Below are positions 52,489 to 59,013 of a stretch of 64,000 bases of DNA, one piece after another. Origin of the DNA: Erythrobacter sp. Its GTDB lineage: Bacteria; Pseudomonadota; Alphaproteobacteria; Sphingomonadales; Sphingomonadaceae. Each line of letters begins with the position of its first letter. Positions within the stretch are counted from its first letter, which is position 1. The position numbers and the translations under genes were made by a program. The notes beneath the pieces were generated by a model, which ran no database searches, was not told the DNA's origin, and was given only the letters and a program-made list of their open reading frames with translations. Location of the stretch: NCBI RefSeq assembly GCF_011765465.1, contig NZ_CP050265.1, positions 2,768,425 to 2,832,424 of the forward strand. The letters are read 5' to 3'.

Positions 52489-53475
52489 ATGGCCGAGATC
52501 ACCATGACCCAGGCGCTCAACCTCGCGATCGACGAGGCGATGGCCGAAGACGACGGCGTGTTCTGCCTCGGCGAGGACGTCAGCGCCAAGCAGGGCGGCG
52601 GCGTGTTCAAGGTCACCGCGGGCCTAACCGAGAAATACGGCGAACACCGCGTGCGTGCGACGCCCATTTCCGAAACCGCCATCGTCGGCGCGGCGGTGGG
52701 CGCGGCGCTCGCCGGGCAGCGCCCCATCGCCGAGATCATGCTGATGAACTTCGTCGGCGTGTGCATGGACCAGATCGTGAACCACGCGGCGAAATTGCGC
52801 TTCATGTCGGGCGGGCAGACCCCGTGTCCGATCGTGATCCGCACCACGACCGGCGTCGGCGTGGGCTTCGGCGGGCAGCATTCCGATATGCTCGAAGCCT
52901 GGTTCGCCCACGTCGCGGGCATTCACGTGGTCACGCCCAGCAACGCCGCCGATGCGCGCGGGCTGATGCGCTCGGCCATCGATGCGAACGACCCGGTGAT
53001 CTTCATCGAGAACATCCTGTGCTACGGCCTCAAGGCGGAGGATCCGGGCAAGGGCTACCGCGTGCCGCTCGGCAAGGCGGCGGTCGCGAAGGAAGGCAGC
53101 GACATATCGCTCATCACCTATGGCCGGACCGTGCTCGACGCGCTGGAGGTCGCTGGCGAGCTCGAGAAGGAAGGCATCAGCGTCGAGGTGATCGACCTTC
53201 GCACGATCGCGCCCTATGACGAGGAGACGGTGCTCGCCTCGGTGAACAAGACCGGCCGCGCGCTCACCCTGCACGAAGCGGTCCGCCCCTTCGGCACGGG
53301 CGCGGAAATCGCGGCCAACATCCAGGAAAAGTGCTGGGACAAGCTCAAAGGCCCGGTGCGCCGGATCGGCGGGACCTTCTCCGCCGTGCCTTTCGCGAGC
53401 CACCTCGAACAGGCGTGGATCCCGACCAAGGAAGAAATCGTCGGCCAGATCAAGGCCAGTGTGGGGAAAGACTGA
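52489..53475 (+). CDS. Thiamine-dependent dehydrogenase E1 component, beta subunit
   Basis: 328 residues, ATG one base after the alpha-subunit stop. Transketolase-type Pyr domain with MAEDDGVFCLGEDVSAKQGGGVFKVTAGLTEKYG, RVRATPISETAIVGAAVGAALAGQRPI and the C-terminal domain VEVIDLRTIAPYDEETVLASVNKTGRALTLHEAV. Forms the alpha2beta2 E1. The close pairing with a 76-residue lipoyl protein rather than a full E2 is unusual. Confidence 0.93.
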   Translation: MAEITMTQALNLAIDEAMAEDDGVFCLGEDVSAKQGGGVFKVTAGLTEKYGEHRVRATPISETAIVGAAVGAALAGQRPIAEIMLMNFVGVCMDQIVNHAAKLRFMSGGQTPCPIVIRTTTGVGVGFGGQHSDMLEAWFAHVAGIHVVTPSNAADARGLMRSAIDANDPVIFIENILCYGLKAEDPGKGYRVPLGKAAVAKEGSDISLITYGRTVLDALEVAGELEKEGISVEVIDLRTIAPYDEETVLASVNKTGRALTLHEAVRPFGTGAEIAANIQEKCWDKLKGPVRRIGGTFSAVPFASHLEQAWIPTKEEIVGQIKASVGKD

Positions 53476-53478
53476 CGC

Positions 53479-53709
53479 ATGGCAACCGAGATCCGCATTC
53501 CCAAGCTCGGCATGAGCGCGACTGAAATGACTCTCGTCGAATGGATGTTCGGCGACGGCGAAACGGTCGAGAAGGGCGAGGTGATCTACACCGTCGAAAC
53601 CGACAAGAGCACGACCGAGATCGAGGCGCAGGCTTCAGGCACGATCCATCCGACCGGCGAAGAGGGCAAGGTCTACAAGGTCGGCGACCTGATCGGCACG
53701 ATCGAATAG
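53479..53709 (+). CDS. Free-standing lipoyl (biotinyl/lipoyl-attachment) domain protein
   Basis: 76 residues: one complete lipoyl domain (IRIPKLGMSATEMTLVEWMFGDGETVEKGEVIYTVETDKSTTEIEA) with the lipoylated Lys at residue 43 in the ETDKS motif, then GTIHPTGEEGKVYKVGDLIG. No E2 catalytic or peripheral-subunit-binding domain follows. It lies three bases after E1-beta, so it is a freely diffusing swinging arm, comparable to GcvH or oxidoreductase carriers. The acyltransferase and dihydrolipoamide dehydrogenase must come from elsewhere, or the acyl group may be passed to another enzyme. Confidence 0.92.
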   Translation: MATEIRIPKLGMSATEMTLVEWMFGDGETVEKGEVIYTVETDKSTTEIEAQASGTIHPTGEEGKVYKVGDLIGTIE

Positions 53710-53725
53710 GGCGCGAAAAGCGGAC

Positions 53726-53748
53726 AAAAGTTACACCCTGTCACTTTT
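53726..53748. promoter_or_regulatory. 23-base imperfect dyad after the lipoyl gene
   Basis: AAAAGTxACA - CCC - TGTxACTTTT: ten-base arms with one mismatch (T versus C), 17 bases after the lipoyl stop. Possible operator; meaning unknown. Confidence 0.4.
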
Positions 53749-53786
53749 CCAACCGCCTCATAAGTCAATATATTTCAGAAGGTTGA

Positions 53787-53830
53787 GGCCCCGAATCCCC
53801 AAAGTGACACTTGGGGGCGAGGGGCCTTTT
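53787..53830 (+). terminator. Intrinsic terminator of the SDR-E1-lipoyl operon
   Basis: Nested hairpin: GGCCCC/GGGGCC outer stem, CCCC/GGGG inner stem with the AAAGTGACACTT apex, then TTTT. The apex AAGTGACACTT is itself a perfect palindrome and resembles the site at 56971. Confidence 0.65.
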
Positions 53831-53900
53831 CGCTCGCGCGCGGGGGGACAAGGATGAGAAGGAGCCGGCCCCTCCTAATGCACCGTGCAGAGGTAGGAAA

Positions 53901-54698
53901 TCAGCCGCGCGCGTCGAGGAAGGCGCGGCTGGTGCGCCGCACTTCGGCGGCGCGTTCGTTGAGGTCGGGGAAGGCTTCGCGCAAGGCGGCGGAGCGTTCC
54001 TCGACCGCGCAGGGCAGCGTGTCGGGGAGCGCGTCGAGCATCGCCCCGACCGCCAGCCCGCCTTGCCCCAGCGGCATCCGGCGATTGACCGCATCGTCGA
54101 TCACGGCATCGCCGTCCGACAGGTCGGGCGGCTCGGCGGGCGCGTCGCAGGGCTGGCAGTAGGACAGCCATTCGCGCGGGAGAGCTGCAAGGTCCTCCGC
54201 CGTCCCGCCCGAGCGCGACCAGTGCAGCGTATCGACCAGCAGCGCCTTTGCCTCGCCCTCTACGCTCTCGAGGATGGCGCGCGCGTCGTGCACGGTCTTC
54301 ACCTCGGTGAAGAGGCCGAATTCGAGATTGACCCGCACGCCCGTCCCCTTGGCCCGGTCGACCAGCGTCTGGAACTTGGCAGTGGTCGAGGCGGGGTCGG
54401 GGTCGCTCGAGACGCACAGGAGGTTCGCCGCGCCCAGTTCGGCGGCGATGTCGACCAGCTCGGTGAGCCACGGGTCCGGATCGCCCGACTTGATCCACGC
54501 GACTTCGAGATCGAGCAGCTCCACCCCCGCCTCGCGCGCCTGCCGCCGGACCGCGCGGGTCGTTGCCGGAGTCCAGCTGTCCTGCTCGGCCCACATCCCG
54601 CCCATGTCGAAGCCCGCGCCCGCCGCCGCCTCGACCAGTTGCGCAGGGGTCGCCTCGGGCATGATCCCGGCGGCGAGAGAGATGCGGCGGCGGGGCAT
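53901..54698 (-). CDS. Sugar-phosphate isomerase/epimerase-family TIM-barrel protein (AP-endonuclease-2 fold)
   Basis: 265 residues from ATG 54698 (the upstream frame overlaps the SDR gene and is rejected). TIM barrel of the AP_endonuc_2 superfamily: SLAAGIMPEATPAQLVEAAAGAGFDMGGMW, NLEFGLFTEVKTVHDARAILESV with the metal-type Glu, ALLVDTLHWSRSGGTAEDL with a DxxH pattern, and YCQPCDAPAE. In oxygenase clusters such proteins can be isomerases or lyases of ring intermediates. Last gene of the Rieske operon, 8 bases after the SDR. Confidence 0.85.
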   Translation of the reverse strand: MPRRRISLAAGIMPEATPAQLVEAAAGAGFDMGGMWAEQDSWTPATTRAVRRQAREAGVELLDLEVAWIKSGDPDPWLTELVDIAAELGAANLLCVSSDPDPASTTAKFQTLVDRAKGTGVRVNLEFGLFTEVKTVHDARAILESVEGEAKALLVDTLHWSRSGGTAEDLAALPREWLSYCQPCDAPAEPPDLSDGDAVIDDAVNRRMPLGQGGLAVGAMLDALPDTLPCAVEERSAALREAFPDLNERAAEVRRTSRAFLDARG

Positions 54699-54706
54699 GG
54701 CGCGCG

Positions 54707-55459
54707 CTAGAGCGTCTGCCCGTCGTCGAGCACGAAGTCCGCGCCGGTGACGAATTCCGCCGCGTCCGAACACAGGAACAGAACGGGTGCGTCGAGCCCC
54801 TCCTCCTCCATCAGCCGCTTCCGGGGAAAGCGTGCGACCTGCTTTTTCCCCGCCTCGGTGTCGAACCATTCGTCGTTGATGGCGGTGCGGATATAGCCGG
54901 GCGAGATCGTGTTGACGCAGATGCCGCGCCGCGCCCATTCGCGCGCCATGCTGCGCCCGGCCTGCACCACGCCCGCCTTGCTCGCGGCGTAGGCGACGAG
55001 GCCGGGGGAAGGCTCGAAAGCGGTGATCGAGGCGACCAGCACGATGCGGCCTTTCGTCACGCCCGCCGCCATCATCCGCTTCGCGCCCTCTCGCGCGGTG
55101 AGGATCGCGCCCTTGAGATTGATCGCGAGCGTGCGCTCGATCTCCTCCTCGCTCATTTCGGTCATCAGCCCCGCGCCGTCGATCCCGGCATTGGCGATGA
55201 CGGTGTCGACCGTGCCGAAAGCGGCTTCGGCGGCGTCATAGCCCGCGATCACGTCTGCCTCGCGAGCGACGTCCATCGCGATTGCCGCGGCGTTCTCCCC
55301 GATCTCGGCGGCGAGCGCCTCGAGCCGGTCCCTGCGCCGCGCGCCGAGCGCGACGCGCGCGCCGTTCGCGGCGAGGATGCGACCGAAGCGCGCGCCAAGG
55401 CCCGAGGACGCGCCGGTGACGAGCGCGGTGCGCCCCGAAAGGTCAATCTCGATTGTCAT
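54707..55459 (-). CDS. Classical SDR-family dehydrogenase
   Basis: 250 residues. TGASSGLG for cofactor at residues 15-22, NAG in VIANAGID near 90, Ser144 (VASITAF), Tyr157 and Lys161 (AYAASKAG): all catalytic residues present, in contrast with the SDR at 50723. C-terminal VTGADFVLDDGQ. Typical role: dehydrogenation of a hydroxyl to ketone or dihydrodiol dehydrogenation after oxygenation. Nine bases downstream of the Rieske oxygenase gene. Confidence 0.92.
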   Translation of the reverse strand: MTIEIDLSGRTALVTGASSGLGARFGRILAANGARVALGARRRDRLEALAAEIGENAAAIAMDVAREADVIAGYDAAEAAFGTVDTVIANAGIDGAGLMTEMSEEEIERTLAINLKGAILTAREGAKRMMAAGVTKGRIVLVASITAFEPSPGLVAYAASKAGVVQAGRSMAREWARRGICVNTISPGYIRTAINDEWFDTEAGKKQVARFPRKRLMEEEGLDAPVLFLCSDAAEFVTGADFVLDDGQTL

Positions 55460-55468
55460 GGGAAGCGC

Positions 55469-56896
55469 CTATGCCTTGGCGGGCAGTTCCCCGTCGATAT
55501 ATTTCCGGAGCGTCGTCTGGAAATGGCGCACCCGGCTGTCCTGGTAATGGCCGAGCTCCATCAGCCCTTCCTTCATCGTCTTCATGCCTTCCTGCACAAA
55601 GGGGAGGTTCGCCATGTCCTGGTCGAACACGTTGGCGAGCGCGGGCCCCATCTTGTCGGCGGCCCAGGCGAAGGGCTCGTCGTCCGGGATGTAGGTCATC
55701 TCCACCGCGCGCGGGCGTTCCTCGCCCTTGGGCGTGGGGAAGAGCAGGCGGATTTCCATGATGCACCAGTCGGGCGTGTCGCCGGGCAACCAGCGATAGA
55801 CCAGCGTCGGCAGGAAGCCGATCCACGGGGCGAAATTGGGGAAGATGTTGTAGGTGTGGTTGTCGAGGATCTCGGTATCCGCGGCGTCGGAATAGTCGTA
55901 GCCGTATTGTTCGGCGAAGCCCTGCCGCCCCGCCTCGGCCAGAACCTTGCGCGCAGCGAGCGGATCGTCGGGATCGTATCCTTCCGCTCCGCCCTGTCCG
56001 GCAGTGAAGCGGCGGTTGGTCTGGGCATCGTCCCCGCCCGAAAACTCGTTCATCTTCTCGAGAACGTAGTCCGAATTCTTGCCCTTCACGTGCGGGCTCA
56101 GCACGCCCGAGGGCGTGATCGCGCGGTTGAAATGGTCGCCGATCAGGTCGTAGCGCGTGTTGGCATCGCCGAGGAACGGCAGCAGCTGCGGGTGGGTGGT
56201 GATCGAGTGCCAGGCTTCCATGAAAGCCTCGGCGGTGGCCTTCCAGTTGGCCGGGATCTTCTTCTGCACCCACATTCCGGTGTAGCGGTTGCCGAAATCA
56301 TAGCGCTCGTAATGCGAAGCCGCCGGGCCGAGCCAGGTCTTGAAATCGGGCAGGTCGTGGTTCTCGGTCAGCATCACGAAGCCTTCCCACAGCTCCACGC
56401 GCGCCTCGGGCAGGGTCATGTCCTTGCCTTCGAGATGCTTGAAATCCCACGCGCAGGGGATTTCCTTGAGGCTTCCGTCATTGCGCCAGGTGAAGCCGTG
56501 GAAGGGGCAGCGCAGCTGGATCGAATTGCCGCCCTCGGTGCGCAGCTTGCGCCCGCGGTGGAGGCAGGCATTGTAGAACGCCTTGACGCTGCCGTCCTTC
56601 TGGCGGACCAGCAGGAAGCTCTTGCCGGCGATGTCGAAGACGACCGTGTCGCCGGGATCGGGCATTTCGTCCTCGCGCGCGGCGAAGAGCCAGACGTTCG
56701 GCCACATCTTCTCGCGTTCGAGACGGGCGAATTCCTCCGAGATATAGGGTTCGACCGGGAGCGGGTCGTCGGGCATCTCGATGTTCGATTCCTCGAACAG
56801 GTAATCGGGCGGCGTGCGCGTGTCGCCTTCGAGCATTTCGGTGTAGCTCATGCCGGGGCACCGGTCCTCGCGCGCGACGTGCTTGATCTCGTTCAT
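55469..56896 (-). CDS. Rieske non-heme iron oxygenase, alpha subunit
   Basis: 475 residues. Rieske [2Fe-2S] site Cys111-x-His113 and Cys130-x2-His133 (NACLHRGRKL and LRCPFHGFTW). Catalytic iron ligands are probably His230 and His235 (AWHSITTH) with a later Asp. The mononuclear-iron motif differs from the classic D-x2-H-x4-H spelling, so it is a distant subfamily. No small beta subunit, ferredoxin or reductase gene adjoins, implying a stand-alone alpha (alpha3) type fed by a remote electron chain. Substrate unknown; the operon contains SDR and TIM-barrel partners. Divergent from the VOC gene. Confidence 0.92.
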   Translation of the reverse strand: MNEIKHVAREDRCPGMSYTEMLEGDTRTPPDYLFEESNIEMPDDPLPVEPYISEEFARLEREKMWPNVWLFAAREDEMPDPGDTVVFDIAGKSFLLVRQKDGSVKAFYNACLHRGRKLRTEGGNSIQLRCPFHGFTWRNDGSLKEIPCAWDFKHLEGKDMTLPEARVELWEGFVMLTENHDLPDFKTWLGPAASHYERYDFGNRYTGMWVQKKIPANWKATAEAFMEAWHSITTHPQLLPFLGDANTRYDLIGDHFNRAITPSGVLSPHVKGKNSDYVLEKMNEFSGGDDAQTNRRFTAGQGGAEGYDPDDPLAARKVLAEAGRQGFAEQYGYDYSDAADTEILDNHTYNIFPNFAPWIGFLPTLVYRWLPGDTPDWCIMEIRLLFPTPKGEERPRAVEMTYIPDDEPFAWAADKMGPALANVFDQDMANLPFVQEGMKTMKEGLMELGHYQDSRVRHFQTTLRKYIDGELPAKA

Positions 56897-56970
56897 GGTT
56901 CCTCTCGATCCGCTTCCCGATGCGAGGTTCCCCGCCGCTCCCCCGGCGGTCGGACCCTCGCAATTTGTGC

Positions 56971-56979
56971 AGTGTCACT
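56971..56979. promoter_or_regulatory. Palindrome AGTGTCACT in the divergent Rieske/VOC promoter region
   Basis: Perfect AGTG-T-CACT dyad, about 75 bases before the Rieske start and 61 before the VOC start. The related AAGTGACACTT occurs at 53802-53812 in the terminator of the aco-like operon. Confidence 0.35.
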
Positions 56980-57039
56980 CGTCGATAATATCACACAGCT
57001 TTGCGGGCGGGTCACCCTAGCGGATTGGAGAGGATGGAC

Positions 57040-57591
57040 ATGGTCCTGGCGGGAGATGCGGATGAAAAGGGGCTGAGCGAGCTGGGCGAGGTGATGCAGC
57101 TCGCCTTCGTGCCGGAGGATTTCGACGCGGCGGTGAAGCACTGGACCGAGGTGATGGGCGTCGGCCCGTTCCACCTGATGGAAGGCATCCATCTCGACGG
57201 GATGAAATACCGCGGCGAGCCGACCGAGGCGGCGTTCGACCTCGCGCTCGCCTATTGGGGGGACATCCAGATCGAACTGATCCGCCCGCGCGACGACCAC
57301 CCCTCCATCTATCGCGGCGAATATGCCGAGGTCGGAGATGGGCTCCACCATGTCTGCATCCTCGTCGATGACATCGAGGAGGCCCGCCGCGTCTGCGACG
57401 CGCGCGGGGCCGAAGTGGTGATCGAGGGCGCGCTGGGGGACAGCCGGGTGATCTATGTCGATCCCGGACGGGGGCCGGGCAGCCTCGTCGAGATCCTCCA
57501 GCAGGGCGATGACGGCCCGGGCCTGTTCGCGATGATCAAGCAGGCGTGCGAGGACTGGGACGGGACCGAGCCGCTGCGAAAGCTGGGTTAG
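57040..57591 (+). CDS. VOC-family (glyoxalase/extradiol-dioxygenase fold) protein
   Basis: 183 residues from ATG 57040; the ATG at 57034 is adjacent to the GGAGAGG site, so 57040 with a six-base gap is preferred. Two VOC beta-alpha-beta-beta-beta modules: LGEVMQLAFVPEDFDAAVKHWTEVMGVGPFHL and HHVCILVDDIEEARRVCDARGAEVV. Possible metal ligands are His/Glu in this fold, and the second module ends RGPGSLVEILQQ. Divergent from the Rieske operon, so possibly acts on the same compound (epimerase, dioxygenase or lyase). Confidence 0.88.
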   Translation: MVLAGDADEKGLSELGEVMQLAFVPEDFDAAVKHWTEVMGVGPFHLMEGIHLDGMKYRGEPTEAAFDLALAYWGDIQIELIRPRDDHPSIYRGEYAEVGDGLHHVCILVDDIEEARRVCDARGAEVVIEGALGDSRVIYVDPGRGPGSLVEILQQGDDGPGLFAMIKQACEDWDGTEPLRKLG

Positions 57592-57637
57592 GGATAGATC
57601 TTTTCGGGCATCTGTTTGTTCTACAAGGCCGCGCCCT

Positions 57638-57874
57638 TCAGCGAGATTTTCCTCGCACTAAAAGCGGCAAGAGCTCGAAGGCCAATCCTAATAATGCGCC
57701 TACCGCGACGGATTTGATGATCGTTAGCCAAGCAAAACCGGGTTGGAAAATTGCAATTCCAACGCCAATGAATAAGGCGACGGTTGCAGTTCCCCAAACC
57801 GCGTTTTGGCCCTTAGGGGCGTAGATACCGAGTGCGATCACGCCCCCGGCGATAACAAACCACCACAAATTCAT
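57638..57874 (-). CDS. Small integral membrane protein
   Basis: 78 residues, three hydrophobic segments (WWFVIAGGVIALGIYAP, VWGTATVALFIGVGIAIF, FAWLTIIKSVAVGALLGLAFELL) and a basic end. ATG 57874 has AAGGGGAG 7 bases upstream. The stretch is visibly AT-richer than its neighbours, so the gene may be a recent arrival. Function unknown. Confidence 0.72.
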   Translation of the reverse strand: MNLWWFVIAGGVIALGIYAPKGQNAVWGTATVALFIGVGIAIFQPGFAWLTIIKSVAVGALLGLAFELLPLLVRGKSR

Positions 57875-58037
57875 AAGTTCGCTCCCCTTGCCGAACTTGC
57901 CTTTCGGTAGCTAACGAAGTCACTCTTCTTGGCGTCTCGACTCCGCTAGGCGCGTGAGCCTGACGTTCCCCGTGCAATCCGAAGGGATACCGCCCTCAAG
58001 CAGCGAAGCGGTAGGGCAGAAAAGGACTCACCGAGGA

Positions 58038-58059
58038 CGCGCCCGCGGATGCGGGCGCG
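58038..58059. terminator. GC hairpin with GGAT loop after the LuxR gene (REP-like)
   Basis: CGCGCCCGC / GCGGGCGCG with loop GGAT, seven bases from the stop of the LuxR-type gene. On the plus strand it is followed by CAAAAA. Third member of the hairpin family with 37982 and 42539. Confidence 0.6.
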
Positions 58060-58065
58060 CAAAAA

Positions 58066-58875
58066 TCAGTCGCTCGCCCCCAGATACCCCAGCTGGCCCG
58101 CCTTGAAGATCGTCTGCGCGCGGTTGACGCTGTCGAGCTTCTCGCCCGCGCGGTGGATGTGGTAGCGGATCGTCGCGTGGCTGCGGTTGAGGATCATGCT
58201 GATTTCCTTGTCCGTCTTGCCGATCGCCGCCCAGCGCAGGCATTCCACCTCTCGTTTGGACAGTACGCAGTCGGACGGGATCCGCCGCTTGGTCCGCATC
58301 GCCTGGACATAGCCCGCGACGAAGCGCCTGACGACCTGCGCGAAGAGCGAGCCGTAGGCCGCGAATTCCTCCGACAGGTCTTCCTTCTCGCGGTCGACGC
58401 TGATGAAGCTCGAGGCCGAGATCTGGCCGAAGGGCAGGTGCACCGGAACCACGATCGCCGCCTTGCACAAGGCGCGCTTTTCGAAATCGGTGAGGTCGAT
58501 TTCCTCAAGGTAGCAATTGCGCCAGCCGGTGTTGAAGCCCTTGGCATTGACCCAGAACGGCTCCGATTCGTAGCGGCACGCGCGCGGCAGCGGCGAATGC
58601 AGCGCGAGGCGATGGTCCTCCCACCAGCGCGCGCCGTCGTCGAGCCAGCGGAAGATGTCGGCATTGAGGATCGTGCCCTCGGCATCGACCATCGGTTCCT
58701 TCGACGAAATGTCGTCGCACACCGCGACCTGCATTCCGCGCTCCTGCGCGATGCGGGCGAGTGCGACGGCGGCATCGTGGATATCTTCGGGGCAGGTGAT
58801 CGTCACCGCTTCGAGCAATTGCTCAAGCGATTCGCGGCCATGCGGCACGCGCAACTCTACGACGTTGGTACTCAC
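58066..58875 (-). CDS. LuxR-family transcriptional regulator (LuxR solo)
   Basis: 269 residues from a GTG at 58875 with GGAGG a few bases upstream; an in-frame ATG 10 codons earlier is less likely. N-terminal autoinducer-binding-like domain (FRWLDDGARWWEDHRLALHSPLPRACRYESEPFWVNAKGF at residues ~75-115) and C-terminal GerE HTH (LSKREVECLRWAAIGKTDKEISMILNRSHATIRYHIHRAGEKLDSVNRAQTIFKAGQLGYL). No luxI gene in the window, so it is a solo that may sense a catabolic substrate or foreign signal. Divergent from the acyl-CoA synthetase it may control. Confidence 0.92.
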   Translation of the reverse strand: MSTNVVELRVPHGRESLEQLLEAVTITCPEDIHDAAVALARIAQERGMQVAVCDDISSKEPMVDAEGTILNADIFRWLDDGARWWEDHRLALHSPLPRACRYESEPFWVNAKGFNTGWRNCYLEEIDLTDFEKRALCKAAIVVPVHLPFGQISASSFISVDREKEDLSEEFAAYGSLFAQVVRRFVAGYVQAMRTKRRIPSDCVLSKREVECLRWAAIGKTDKEISMILNRSHATIRYHIHRAGEKLDSVNRAQTIFKAGQLGYLGASD

Positions 58876-59013
58876 TGGTTCCTCTCCTCCAGTTGATCCC
58901 GTCATGCGCCAGCGTAGCGTATTTCTGTCGATTCGCCTCGCACTTTACGCAGGGGAATTGCGGTCCGCCCCACTCTAGGCGAAAGAAACGAAAAGGGAAG
59001 GAGGTTGCACCCA

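Noticed and set aside
52489..53475. Calling the E1 genes acetoin dehydrogenase acoA/acoB
   Set aside because: No acoC, acoL or acoX nearby and substrate cannot be read from the sequence, so the acetoin name is not used.
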